Source of the DNA: UMGS946 sp048421225 | Lineage (GTDB): Bacteria > Bacillota > Clostridia > Christensenellales > CAG-138 | NCBI GenBank assembly: GCA_048421225.1 | Contig: DBFNRV010000019.1 | Location: 1 to 40,579, forward strand | Direction: 5' to 3' | DNA: 40,579 bases | Shown here: positions 1-7,674 of the stretch, piece after piece | How the letters are laid out: the number at the start of each line of letters is the position of its first letter | Position numbering within the stretch: the first letter of the stretch is position 1 | Program-made: the position numbers and the translations under genes | Notes under the pieces: generated by a model | The model's input: only the letters and a program-made list of their open reading frames with translations | What the model was told of the DNA's origin: nothing | The model's database searches: none

Positions 1-135
1 TTTGCGGGTAAAACTCGCGTTGCGCTGAGCAAGCGCGACGCGAATCGCCTATGGCGATTTTGCGGGTAAAACTCGTAATGCGCTACTCAAGCGCATTACG
101 AATCGCCTATGGCGATAATAGGTTCTAAGAACTCC
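1..135 (+). repeat. End of a multi-hairpin repeat element (partial copy)
   Basis: Two consecutive 58-59 bp modules (1-58 and 59-117) each carry a long hairpin followed by the short hairpin ATCGCC-TAT-GGCGAT. The long stems are TCGCGTTGCGCT pairing with AGCGCGACGCGA in the first and TCGTAATGCGCT pairing with AGCGCATTACGA in the second. The copy ends with GGTTCTAAGAACTCC (121-135). The same module pair recurs at 331-446, so this is the end of an element whose beginning lies before the window. Confidence 0.85.
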
Positions 136-216
136 AAAAAATGCAAAGGAGATAATAAAAACTGGGCAAACAACCATAGCTTTACAATCCACCGGAAATT
201 AACATAGGTAACCCAA

Positions 217-536
217 AGCTTGTTCGTACCTAAAAGTAAAATCCATCAAAAATCACCGGCATGTACGGTGATTTTTGATACCTCGAGAGCAAAATACGGC
301 CCGATAGCTGCTTGCAGCCGAAGGTCATATTTTGCGGGTAAAACTCGCGTTGCGCTGAGCAAGCGCGACGCGAATCGCCTATGGCGATTTTGCGGGTAAA
401 ACTCGTAATGCGCTAATCAAGCGCATTACGAATCGCCTATGGCGATTTTGCGGGTGAACTCGCGTTGCGCTGAGCAAGCGCGACGCGACGCCGAAGGCGA
501 ATCGCCTGTGGCGATAAAAGGTTCTAAGAACTCCAA
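217..536 (+). repeat. Full copy of the multi-hairpin repeat element
   Basis: The order seen is: a GTACC/AAAAGTA mini-hairpin (about 226-238); a 14-bp hairpin (245-279); an 11-bp stem (291-301 with 323-333) enclosing GCTG-CTTG-CAGC; three tandem modules (331-388, 389-446, 447-516), each with a 12-bp hairpin plus ATCGCC/GGCGAT; and the end motif GGTTCTAAGAACTCC (521-535). The third module has an extra CGCC-GAA-GGCG hairpin. The inverted copy near 2360-2562 has the same hairpin order but different stem sequences that still pair. No convincing protein is encoded. It could be a noncoding RNA, a folding mobile element or a large regulatory repeat. This is not matched to a named family here. Confidence 0.8.
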
Positions 537-596
537 AAAATGCAAAGGGGAAGCCGGCAGGCTTCCCCACTCAAAGGATGACCCATTAACATAGCG

Positions 597-1217
597 TCAG
601 TCGGGCGCGAATATCTCAACCGTATTTGAGTAGAATGTATGATCCTCGGTATATGTTCTTGTACCTACACGTACTTCAAATAAGACTGTAGCATTGGCTC
701 TTACTGATGGGAACCTGGTACCATTGCTTTGTATACCCAGATCACCATATAAAAAACGCATAGGCCAGCCATGTTCACCAACAATATAGCAGTTGTCTAC
801 GCTCCCTGATAGATACACAAGACCGTTTACTGTGTTTTTAGTTATCGTTGCCAGTATATGTAACTCTCCAGACACATTGAAACTATAATCAGTGCCTGAC
901 ACAGAGATTTGATCGGCTATTGGGTTTATCCAGTGGTAATTGCTTGTCCCATTAGTGGCTTCCGCGATTCTCATTACGGTTACCCCGAAGACAAAAGGCA
1001 ACTGCCCGCTCGTGCGCAGCGGTTCTTCCAGATATGCTTCCACATCATAAAGGTCTGCAAGCGAAACTGAATCACCTAGTATAAGTTCAGCGCCATATTT
1101 TTCCTTAAGGCGCTTGATGATTTCCTCTTTCTCAAAGCTACTCTCCATCGCAAAAGCACAAGCGCCTAAGGACGACAGAAATATGACTGCGAGAAATATA
1201 GATATAAACTTTTTTAT
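597..1217 (-). CDS. Secreted or lipid-anchored protein of unknown function; probable AUA start
   Basis: The first in-frame ATG (1146-1148) would give 183 residues with no signal. Extending upstream in frame adds KKFISIFLAVIFLSSLGAC followed by AFA, a textbook export signal with a charged start, a hydrophobic core and either an LGAC lipobox or an AFA cleavage site. The ATG lies directly after that signal. The extended frame begins at ATA (1215-1217), six bases after a perfect AGGAGG, and is preceded by TAA. So the gene either uses an AUA start or had an ATG mutated to ATA. The mature part has a short charged helix-like start and then a beta-rich Asn/Thr/Gly-rich domain. I do not recognise the family. 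The region upstream of the start carries a truncated repeat. Confidence 0.6.
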   Translation of the reverse strand: MKKFISIFLAVIFLSSLGACAFAMESSFEKEEIIKRLKEKYGAELILGDSVSLADLYDVEAYLEEPLRTSGQLPFVFGVTVMRIAEATNGTSNYHWINPIADQISVSGTDYSFNVSGELHILATITKNTVNGLVYLSGSVDNCYIVGEHGWPMRFLYGDLGIQSNGTRFPSVRANATVLFEVRVGTRTYTEDHTFYSNTVEIFAPD

Positions 1218-1234
1218 TTGTTACCTCCTATCCT

Positions 1235-1466
1235 ACCCTTAGTTGACAAGGGCAGACATGGTTTTCGCACACCGAGTCGGCGCCGTATTTTGTTCCGTCC
1301 GCTTGCCGTAGGGACCGCTATGCCTGCGCGGCCGCGCCTCATCCCGCACGAGCTGGGAGAGCGAAAACTCTAAAGACCTGGAGGAGACGGATTTGTGGCC
1401 AGTTCAAGGCCGAGGAGCGCAGGACTAGCAGCGTTATTTCAAGCGATGAGAACATAGAAATGGTAA
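1235..1466 (-). repeat. Truncated inverted copy of the 275-bp terminal-inverted-repeat element
   Basis: Read on the minus strand this matches the tandem elements at 36854-37383: the CTCGGCCTTGAAC, GAGTTTTCGCTCTCCCAGC, GATGAGGCGCGGCCGCGC and CCTACGGCAAGCGG blocks and the end GTGTGCGAAAACC then CCCTTGTCAACTAAGGGT. The other end, about 45 bp including the second terminal repeat, is missing beyond 1466. The intact end sits just upstream of the ribosome binding site of the neighbouring secreted-protein gene. The rest of the gap (1467-1584) shows nothing recognisable. Confidence 0.75.
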
Positions 1467-1584
1467 TAAATTCGTTGCCCCAGGCGTGTTTTCCTTTGTA
1501 AACTGAGGGTGGCTGTTGTTTAACTCTTTTACTACTAATAAAATATAAACAATGGAATCACCTCATTAATTAATACCTTCGTAA

Positions 1585-2208
1585 TCATAAATCGCATGCG
1601 TTTTCCTTAGGCGCGTTCGCGTTTTTAATGGTAAACCCCGTTTTAAACACGTACGCCGCCAGCGCCAGAACAAGTCCATGAACCAGGTACGGAGCCGCAT
1701 AGGTTACGCCCACGTCAAGATTGTTGTCCGACGCCGCGTTTACTATTGCCGGAATGACCCTGCCGTTGATTACCGGCGCAAGCACAGCCGCAGCAGCGAT
1801 GACTATTCCCCCAGCCAGCAGCAGTTTGGCGTTTTGATATATAAAGGTACGCTTTCTGGCTATGTTTATAAGCACTATGCATATCAGTATCAGGCACGCC
1901 GCTATTGGCAGGGCTCTCGTAAGGTGCATCATAAGCGCCCCCACGCGCACTGCCGGCGCGATCCCGTTTGGCGCTTCCAGATAAAGCTGCTCGCTCAGAG
2001 TGTAATAATGTCCGGCGTCTCGCGGGGTTTCACCGTTCAAAAGAATCTGCTCTCGTGCTTCGCTGCCAACAATATTTACCTCTACATAGCCGCGGCCTAT
2101 GGTTACAGCGGCCTGCGCGTCAATAATAATATACCAACTACAAACCAGAACAAGCACTATAGCCAGTATCCGTCCTACGGGCTTTGACAGAATCCTTTGT
2201 GCAATCAT
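1585..2208 (-). CDS. DUF2975-like four-helix membrane protein
   Basis: 207 residues. Hydrophobic segments lie near residues 11-33, 97-118, 128-150 and 168-188, with an external loop of about 60 residues after the first. The second loop has RKRTFIYQNAKLLLAGG, which recalls the 'F...NA..L' segment between helices of DUF2975 proteins. Those usually sit beside a small Cro/C1 regulator, which is absent here. The ribosome binding site AGGAGG precedes ATG at about ten bases. It lies between the inverted copies of the multi-hairpin element. Membrane location is clear, the family assignment is tentative, and the function is unknown. Confidence 0.6.
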   Translation of the reverse strand: MIAQRILSKPVGRILAIVLVLVCSWYIIIDAQAAVTIGRGYVEVNIVGSEAREQILLNGETPRDAGHYYTLSEQLYLEAPNGIAPAVRVGALMMHLTRALPIAACLILICIVLINIARKRTFIYQNAKLLLAGGIVIAAAAVLAPVINGRVIPAIVNAASDNNLDVGVTYAAPYLVHGLVLALAAYVFKTGFTIKNANAPKENACDL

Positions 2209-2359
2209 AATATATTCCTCCTCTTTTTACATTATATCCATCTTTAATTATATATCCTTAAAAAAGCGTAAAAGTAACAATGAAATATATTTTAAATTAA
2301 TCGCAATTTAGAAGTATTACTGAATTTTCTTCCACAGCCTATAGATTAATTTAACCCTA

Positions 2360-2562
2360 ACACCTTTTATCGCCATAGGCGATTCGCGCCGTGCTTGTTC
2401 AGCACGGCGCGAGCTAACCCGCAAAACGTGGTCTTCGGTTGCAAGCAACTGTCAGACCATGTTTTGCTCTCAAGGTATCAAAAGACCTGCGCGCATGTCG
2501 CAGGCTTTTGATGGATTGTACTTTTAGGTACGGTCAAGCTTTGTATGGTTCTAAGAACTCCA
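2360..2562 (-). repeat. Inverted, shortened copy of the multi-hairpin repeat element
   Basis: On the minus strand the order equals the full copy: GTAC mini-hairpin (2518-2531), 14-bp hairpin (2477-2512), 12-bp stem (2423-2434 with 2454-2465) enclosing GTTG-CTTG-CAAC, one 12-bp hairpin (2384-2395 with 2401-2412), then ATCGCC/GGCGAT (2369-2383). Homology stops just after GATAAAAGGT. Only one module is present instead of three. Stem sequences differ from the other copy on both arms. GGTTCTAAGAACTCC occurs at 2548-2562 on the plus strand, at the side opposite to the module end. Confidence 0.8.
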
Positions 2563-2650
2563 AATAATTCAGAGGGTAAGGTATAAGCTTAGATGCATTA
2601 TCAAGATTTTATAATCCATCAAAAGTCAGCTAAGCGATACATTATTAAAA

Positions 2651-2730
2651 ACGCGGTTTATCGGGATTCCAACAGGGACTTTTTACAAAACGTCGCCTTT
2701 GGCGGGGGCAAGGGGCGGAGCCCCGCGAAC
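2651..2730 (+). repeat. 80-bp GC-rich hairpin repeat, copy 1
   Basis: The sequence runs CGGGATTCCAACAGGGAC, TTTTTACAAAACGTC, GCCTTTGGCGGGGGCAAG and GGGCGGAGCCCC. It is a direct repeat of 2805-2884. The GGGGC-GGA-GCCCC end can fold. Pairing of the first hairpin is weaker than in copy 2. No coding content is visible between 2563 and 2908. Confidence 0.75.
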
Positions 2731-2804
2731 CAGCCAGATCAGCGGCATGGAGAAAGATTTTTTATGCCATGATATTAAATAATAAAGAAGAAGCAAGAAA
2801 GTCA

Positions 2805-2884
2805 AACGCTGTTTTTCGGGATTCCAAAGGGGACTTTTTACAAAAAGTCTCCTTTGGCGGGGGCAAGGGGCGGAGCCCCACGAA
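2805..2884 (+). repeat. 80-bp GC-rich hairpin repeat, copy 2
   Basis: Same unit as 2651-2730. CCAAAGGGGACTTTTT pairs with AAAAAGTCTCCTTTGG around a two-base loop, giving a stem of about 16 bp with one G-T pair, followed by GGGGC-GGA-GCCCC. It lies just past the 3' end of the YjbR gene on the minus strand, so it may also end that transcript. Confidence 0.75.
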
Positions 2885-2908
2885 ATACGAATAAACCGAC
2901 GTGCGGAT

Positions 2909-3268
2909 TCATAGCTCCTCTATTTCGCGCTGAGCCTTTTTGGTCAGCGTTTTAAACGCGGCCTGGTACGCCCCGTCAACCATATCCCGCACTATATCGT
3001 CCGGCACGCCGCCATCAAGGTAAAGCGAGTTCCAGTGTACCTTGTTGGAGTAATAGCCAGGAACTATGTCGCAAAACTGCTGCCTGAGGAACTCGCCGTA
3101 TTGGGGATCGAGCTTCATAGTGAAAATCGGCTTGCCGTACTTATCCCCGCCGCGCATTGCAAACATCTTGCCGCCAATAAAATACCTTACCGCGTTCCAT
3201 GCCGGCTGAAAATCCTTTGTTACGCCCTTCTTGCCCATACAGTAGCCGTCTATCCATTCATATCCCAT
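2909..3268 (-). CDS. YjbR/MmcQ-family (DUF419) protein
   Basis: 119 residues, the usual length of this small cytoplasmic family with a double-wing DNA-binding-like fold. Diagnostic features are the central KPIFTMKLDPQYGEFLRQQF segment and the conserved PGYYSNKVHWNSLYLDG block near residues 71-87, followed by a C-terminal helix with DMVDGAYQAAFKTL. The start ATG has GGAG eight bases upstream. The cellular role of the family is not settled. It stands alone as a single gene. Confidence 0.85.
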   Translation of the reverse strand: MGYEWIDGYCMGKKGVTKDFQPAWNAVRYFIGGKMFAMRGGDKYGKPIFTMKLDPQYGEFLRQQFCDIVPGYYSNKVHWNSLYLDGGVPDDIVRDMVDGAYQAAFKTLTKKAQREIEEL

Positions 3269-3463
3269 AATATAAGCTCCTTTTCCTCAATGCGGGTATT
3301 ATATCATCGCAATGCGGGCATGTCGAGAAGTACTGAACGCACTTGGAAAATTGGTTTGCGGACAGGGCGCGGATAAAAACCGTATTCTATTTGGGTCAAG
3401 CGGCGCGCCATTTCCCCCCGCGTTATTCAAAGTCCAGCTTTTTATCAAGCTGCTTGCCGGAAA

Positions 3464-3982
3464 TTATTTTTCTTTATAATATGAAAGGGAGTCGATCAAA
3501 CCTTTTTGAGGGTGATCGACGCTATTGTGTATTATTCCCTCCTGAATGAAACCTAAGGATTCCAATGTTTTTCTTGACGCAATGTTGTATTCATAGCAGT
3601 CGGCGGTAAACATCTTAATATCGCCATGGTTGAAACAGTAATCTATCACCGCCCTGGCAGCCTCTTTCGCATAACCCTGCCGGCGGTACGCCTTGTTGAT
3701 GTTATAGCCGATTGCTTTTGCCTTTATCCCGCGCGGCGCATCCATCAAGTGAATTAAGCCGATCACTTTATTTGTTTCCTTCAAAACAACGGCGTAATGC
3801 TCGTCAGCGTTTGATATAGCGACAAAGTTATCCAAAAATTCCTTATCGTCCTTTGATGGGTAAGCACGATAGGCGCCGTCGTCCAGGCAGCTCTGATCGT
3901 CGGATACGATTTCGAATAGATCGTCGGCATCCTGCGCGTTTACATTCCTCAATAATAATCTTTTTGTCTCTAATGCCTGCAA
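3464..3982 (-). CDS. GNAT-family N-acetyltransferase (RimJ/RimL-like)
   Basis: About 172 residues from the TTG at 3980-3982, chosen because GAAGGAG lies at good spacing before it. A GTG eleven codons upstream has no such site. The start of the fold, LETKRLLLRNVNAQDADDLF, is typical of the RimJ/RimL branch. The acetyl-CoA loop is seen as YNINKAYRRQGYAKEAARA, followed by the C-terminal ASRKTLESLGFIQEG block. Such enzymes transfer acetyl groups from acetyl-CoA to amines, often protein N-termini. The substrate cannot be read from sequence. Confidence 0.85.
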   Translation of the reverse strand: MQALETKRLLLRNVNAQDADDLFEIVSDDQSCLDDGAYRAYPSKDDKEFLDNFVAISNADEHYAVVLKETNKVIGLIHLMDAPRGIKAKAIGYNINKAYRRQGYAKEAARAVIDYCFNHGDIKMFTADCYEYNIASRKTLESLGFIQEGIIHNSVDHPQKGLIDSLSYYKEK

Positions 3983-4015
3983 AACCCTATCTCCTTCAAA
4001 TCCCCGCTTTTTCAC

Positions 4016-4371
4016 CTGGCATTATTATATCATGCCGTCCGCCCTGTTTCCACATGGTCTATAATCGCCTTTGCAGCTAAACAAAAAAGCGGGCGTGTGC
4101 GGCGCTCTGAGTTGAGAAAAAATTGAGGCGGGATACGTTATAGCGTTACGGCTAGGGCCAGCTTATTTTACTATGTAATTAATTCATGCTTCGATAATGC
4201 CGGCGCGGTACAAGCTTCCCGCAAAAACTGGGATGGGATTACAGCTGATTTATGCTATGAAAAAGGGATGCCAAATTGCGTAATTTGCGGGCGGCAATGC
4301 TTAATATGATAGCGCCCAGGCCTGTAAAAGGCCGGAGCAAACGCCCCGGCCCGCCTTAACTTACCATTATC
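4016..4371. other. Gene-poor stretch with a terminator for the SPOCS gene
   Basis: Nothing convincing is encoded. A plus-strand open frame ends at 4307-4309 with CYEKGMPNCVICGRQC, which looks like a cysteine-rich remnant but has no start signal. The only clear site is the terminator at 4326-4351. Confidence 0.4.
4326..4351 (-). terminator. Intrinsic terminator of the SPOCS-LysM gene
   Basis: On the minus strand GGCCGG (4346-4351) pairs with CCGGCC (4330-4335) and is followed by TTTTA. It begins 20 bases after the stop codon of the gene ending at 4372. Confidence 0.7.
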
Positions 4372-5853
4372 CTAGACCAGCAGTACAAGCCGCTGCCCGG
4401 GCGTTATGGCGTCCTTGAGCTGTGGGTTGGCCTCCCTGAGCGACTCCCTGCTGATATTGAACCGCTTAGCGATATCATAGAGCGTTTCGCCTTCCTCGGC
4501 AAAGCAGATTATTATTCCTTTGGGTGCGTCAGGCGGAGCGCATTCCTCAATTCCGGTTACAGCGTCGGTTTCATACGCGCGGTAAACGTCCGCGTCGATA
4601 TATAGGGTGTAGTTCACATCCGCGGCGTGGCCCGTTCCGCCGCCGATGGAGGCCGTACATCTAACGTTTGCGTCGGCGTCGCACATGGCCGTGCATTCGG
4701 CGTCCATCTGCGCAAAGAAAGGTATATCCTCGGTAAACGAATACAGCGTGCCGCCGTCGGTCTGATAGATTATCCTTGTAAACAGTATGCCCTCAACGTC
4801 AAGCTTGCCGTCGCCGCAGGAGCACGACGTTACCATGGGGCGCGCGGACGAGTAGAGCGGCCTGTATATGTCGGGCAGGCCCTCGGGAACCTCCACGCTC
4901 TCGCGCAGCGTCTGCTTGCCCGAGGCCCCCAGCCCCTGAAGCATAAACCGCACCCGCTGCGTGGCCGGCCTGAACGGCAGCGATGGGGAATACGCATCCA
5001 GCGTAAGCGTTACAGACGACCGCTGCGGGGTAAACAATTCTACGTTTATAATGGATTCAACGGACAGTATGCCAAATTCGGCGCCAACGGTTCTTACTGA
5101 TATGCTTTGAACCGAAGCCCTGCCCGATGGCATCATGGACGCCGATTCGATTGCCACCAGCTCCTCAAAGGGTATATGCTGTACGATCTGGCTCAGCCTG
5201 CCCCCGCTGTCTACGCAAAGCGCGCTTACCGTAAGCGTTCCCGATACGCACGCGTCGCCGCCTTCAAGTTCTATGCTGCGTATCATAGCCTCGCCCGAGG
5301 CGGTGAGTACCGCGTTTATGCCTGCCGCGGCTATATCCTCCCTTACGCGGATCAGCCCTCCGCCGGCGTCTACGCGGCGCGTGTATTCCACCCGCTCCGT
5401 CTTCATCTCCAGATCCCCCACGCCGGACAGGCCCGCCATTATGCGCATCGGGACGGGGTCCTCAAGGCGGCAGGAGATGTCGGCTACGGCCTCCAGCGCT
5501 ATTTGGCCGCCGCTGGGCGTGGCGTTCAGCGTCTGGATTACAGCGGTCAGGCTTGCGCGCATCCCTGGCTTTGCCTCCTCTATCGCCAGCGAATGCTTAA
5601 ACGGCGCGCTGGATGTAAACGCGTATACGTTCGCGTCGCTGTCCGTACATATAAATTCCACATGGACCGCGCCCTCAATGTTTACATGCCCGGGCACCAC
5701 CTCGAATGAAGTAAGGTCAACGGAGCCCTGCGCATCCAGTACGCTGGCTATATTCCGCCCCTCGGGAGCTGGCACGTTGCCCTCGGCCAGCGCCTGCGAT
5801 ACGCTTCCTCCAGCTATCCTGTCTATCGATATCTCATTCCATATTAACTCCAT
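4372..5853 (-). CDS. SPOCS (DUF3794) and LysM domain protein
   Basis: 493 residues. The N-terminal 420 residues are beta-rich and contain repeated SPOCS-type units, for example VPGHVNIEGAVHVEFICTDS near residue 53, a second around residues 190-250 and a third near 340-400. The C-terminus (about 447-493) is a LysM peptidoglycan-binding domain with GETLYDIAKRFNI and TPGQRLVLLV. This architecture is widespread in spore-forming Clostridia and is associated with the spore envelope; the precise role here is inferred. Start: ATG with GGAGG eight bases upstream. Upstream of it (minus strand, about 5890) CATATACATT resembles the -10 element of sporulation sigma factors, a weak clue only. A terminator follows directly. 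Confidence 0.85.
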   Translation of the reverse strand: MELIWNEISIDRIAGGSVSQALAEGNVPAPEGRNIASVLDAQGSVDLTSFEVVPGHVNIEGAVHVEFICTDSDANVYAFTSSAPFKHSLAIEEAKPGMRASLTAVIQTLNATPSGGQIALEAVADISCRLEDPVPMRIMAGLSGVGDLEMKTERVEYTRRVDAGGGLIRVREDIAAAGINAVLTASGEAMIRSIELEGGDACVSGTLTVSALCVDSGGRLSQIVQHIPFEELVAIESASMMPSGRASVQSISVRTVGAEFGILSVESIINVELFTPQRSSVTLTLDAYSPSLPFRPATQRVRFMLQGLGASGKQTLRESVEVPEGLPDIYRPLYSSARPMVTSCSCGDGKLDVEGILFTRIIYQTDGGTLYSFTEDIPFFAQMDAECTAMCDADANVRCTASIGGGTGHAADVNYTLYIDADVYRAYETDAVTGIEECAPPDAPKGIIICFAEEGETLYDIAKRFNISRESLREANPQLKDAITPGQRLVLLV

Positions 5854-5962
5854 ATGCGTTGTCCTCCGCTATGATGATGATAATGTATATGTAAGAAAAT
5901 CGGAATGCAGAATGCATTGATTCAATGAAAAATTAAAGTTATGTAAAAAAAACCTGCATAGC

Positions 5963-5981
5963 CGGCGGATTGGCCGGCCCT
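5963..5981. other. Short GC-rich hairpin in an intergenic gap
   Basis: GCCGGC-GGATTG-GCCGGC lies between the divergently placed starts/ends of the SPOCS and DUF1284 genes. It is flanked by near-direct repeats CCTGCATA and CCCTGCATA. The role is unclear; no T run follows directly on either strand. The rest of 5854-6130 is AT-rich with no gene. Confidence 0.35.
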
Positions 5982-6130
5982 CTTCTAGCCCTGCATATTA
6001 ATGCGGATAGGCATATTTTGTAAACATAAAAGAAATCCGCTGTATTTGCGGGTTCAGGACAAGCTGAAATCGAATTGAAAATTATACGATTAATGAAAAT
6101 ATAGCGAAATTCAGCAAATAATGTATTATA

Positions 6131-6562
6131 TTATTGCGGGTATGGCCGCTTCGCGGGTTCTCCGGTTTTGTAAGGCTGTCGAAGTTCCCCAGGCTTAATG
6201 TTGGAACAAAGGCTGTACCACTCGCATGTCCCGCATACCTGGCCGAGCCGTCCCGCATTTATAATTTCGTCATAAGCGCGGTTTAGAAGTATTCCGTAAG
6301 GGAGTTCCATTCCGTAGTTAAAGCCGCAAAGCTCAAGGCATCGCGCGTCAAACCCGCCAGGTTTATCGCCAAAGGCGCAGGCTGCGCCGCGTTTATGGGG
6401 GCACTCCCCGCATACGTCGTCCGGCCCGGATATAAGCCGCACGCTGGCGTTTGGGCGCAGCCCCGCCTTGATACCCGCCATATTTTTGGCAAATCCGTCA
6501 TTGTAGCCCTTCCCTATAAAGTGTGCCAGGCAGAGAATATGGTGCGGACGAAGTTCGGTCAT
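6131..6562 (-). CDS. DUF1284 family cysteine-rich protein
   Basis: 143 residues. It begins with LRPHHILCLAHFIGKGYNDG, the hallmark of DUF1284. Cysteine pairs follow: CGECPHKRGAAC (residues about 50-61), CLELCG and CGTCEWYSLC. Their spacing suggests metal or iron-sulfur binding, which is inference. The start has GGAGG six bases before ATG. It is a single-gene unit and its function is unknown. Confidence 0.85.
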   Translation of the reverse strand: MTELRPHHILCLAHFIGKGYNDGFAKNMAGIKAGLRPNASVRLISGPDDVCGECPHKRGAACAFGDKPGGFDARCLELCGFNYGMELPYGILLNRAYDEIINAGRLGQVCGTCEWYSLCSNIKPGELRQPYKTGEPAKRPYPQ

Positions 6563-6813
6563 TTAGGCCTCCAAAAGCTGCGGAGTATTAAAGCCAATTA
6601 ATTCTATCACATACCATGCCGGCGGGCAATCATATTAATAAACGTAAATATTTAAGCTGAATGAAGAAATACCACCGCCATATTATGAGGTTTAAAGACG
6701 GTTATTTACAAATAAAGCCGCTGATATATCATAAGATATTGTATAGCATGTCCATAATAGCGCATTATTTCACAAAAAATGAACGGACAAATAATATAAT
6801 AGCGAATTTTGGA

Positions 6814-6842
6814 TTGCAAATATTCGCACTATCATTTATAAT
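6814..6842 (+). promoter_or_regulatory. Sigma-A-type promoter of the RpiR/PHP operon
   Basis: TTGCAA (6814-6819) and TATAAT (6837-6842) are separated by 17 bp and lie 35 bp before the chosen ATG of the RpiR-type regulator. The gap 6563-6813 shows no gene; the open frame running into it from 6661 lacks start signals. Confidence 0.65.
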
Positions 6843-6876
6843 GTTTAGTAAGAAAAATACTATCGGAGGTATCGCC

Positions 6877-7674
6877 ATGCCAGCTTTGATGAAAATACGC
6901 TCTGCATACTCATCCCTTCCCTCAGCCGAGCGCAAAGTCGCAGACTTCATACTAAATGACCCCAAGCAGGCTTCACTTATGGTTATCAACGATATCGCGC
7001 GCGCGTCGAATGTCAGCGTCCCTTCGGTGACCAGGCTTGCGCGCAAGCTGGGGTATGACGGCTTTATGGAATTCCGCGTGGCCCTCGCCGCGGGCGGAAC
7101 CGACCCGATCACCATGGAGACCGAACCCCTGAACGCATCCGATTCCGACGAAGCGGCAATCGAAAAGATGTTTTTATCCTCAATGCGCTGCGTCGAGGAC
7201 ACCATGAAGGTGCTCGACGCGAAGAAGCTGGCGAGGTTTGTCGATGAGATTGTCGCGGCGCACCGCGTGGCGATAACGGGGCTGGGAGCGTCGGGGCATT
7301 TGGCGGTGATAACAGCCGAGCATCTGGGGCTGTTGGGCGTAGACGCCGCGGCGACCACCGACGAGCACATGATAAAGGTGCGCGCGTCTCACCTTAAGGA
7401 AGGCGACGTTATGCTTGCGATTTCCCGCACCGGCGCTACTAAGGTTGTAAACGACGCGATTAAGATCGCCCATAAAAACGGCGCGAAGTGCGCAATGATA
7501 AGCAACAATGTAAGTTCATCCGTATCGGCGCTGTGCGATTATTTCTTCTGTACCGCCCGTATACCTGATGTGTTGGAGCTGGTGGGGCGCGAGACAAATG
7601 TTTCACAATATGTTCTGCTTGAAACGCTTTCGTTCATGGTAAGCCGCAAGCTGAACGCCGACGAGAAGTTCTAA
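6877..7674 (+). CDS. MurR/RpiR-family transcriptional regulator
   Basis: 265 residues from the ATG at 6877, chosen because GGAGGT lies six bases upstream and the promoter ends just before. Residues 1-75 are the RpiR helix-turn-helix (IRSAYSSLPSAERKVADFIL, then ASNVSVPSVTRLARKLGYDG). Residues about 110-255 form a SIS sugar-phosphate-binding domain with ITGLGASGHLA and AISRTGATKVVNDAI. Proteins of this family sense phosphosugars and control sugar catabolism. Its stop overlaps the start of the PHP gene by one base, so the two are translated together; the sensed ligand cannot be inferred. Confidence 0.9.
   Translation: MPALMKIRSAYSSLPSAERKVADFILNDPKQASLMVINDIARASNVSVPSVTRLARKLGYDGFMEFRVALAAGGTDPITMETEPLNASDSDEAAIEKMFLSSMRCVEDTMKVLDAKKLARFVDEIVAAHRVAITGLGASGHLAVITAEHLGLLGVDAAATTDEHMIKVRASHLKEGDVMLAISRTGATKVVNDAIKIAHKNGAKCAMISNNVSSSVSALCDYFFCTARIPDVLELVGRETNVSQYVLLETLSFMVSRKLNADEKF

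Noticed and set aside
1..540. CRISPR array
   Set aside because: Units are adjacent hairpin modules without variable spacers of equal size, and no cas genes are nearby.
379..570. Open frame through the hairpin modules at the left end
   Set aside because: Its coding content is the repeated hairpin sequence itself; no start signal.
1..2562. Integron attC array or known group II intron
   Set aside because: No integrase or reverse transcriptase gene and no attC-type core (GTTRRRY) or domain V hairpin could be recognised; the element remains unassigned.
4140..4309. Plus-strand frame ending with CVICGRQC
   Set aside because: No start codon with a ribosome binding site and no recognised family; could be a remnant but cannot be supported.
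6661..6876. Longer N-terminus for the RpiR regulator
   Set aside because: The extra 72 codons contain the promoter and lack a ribosome binding site; the ATG at 6877 fits the family start.
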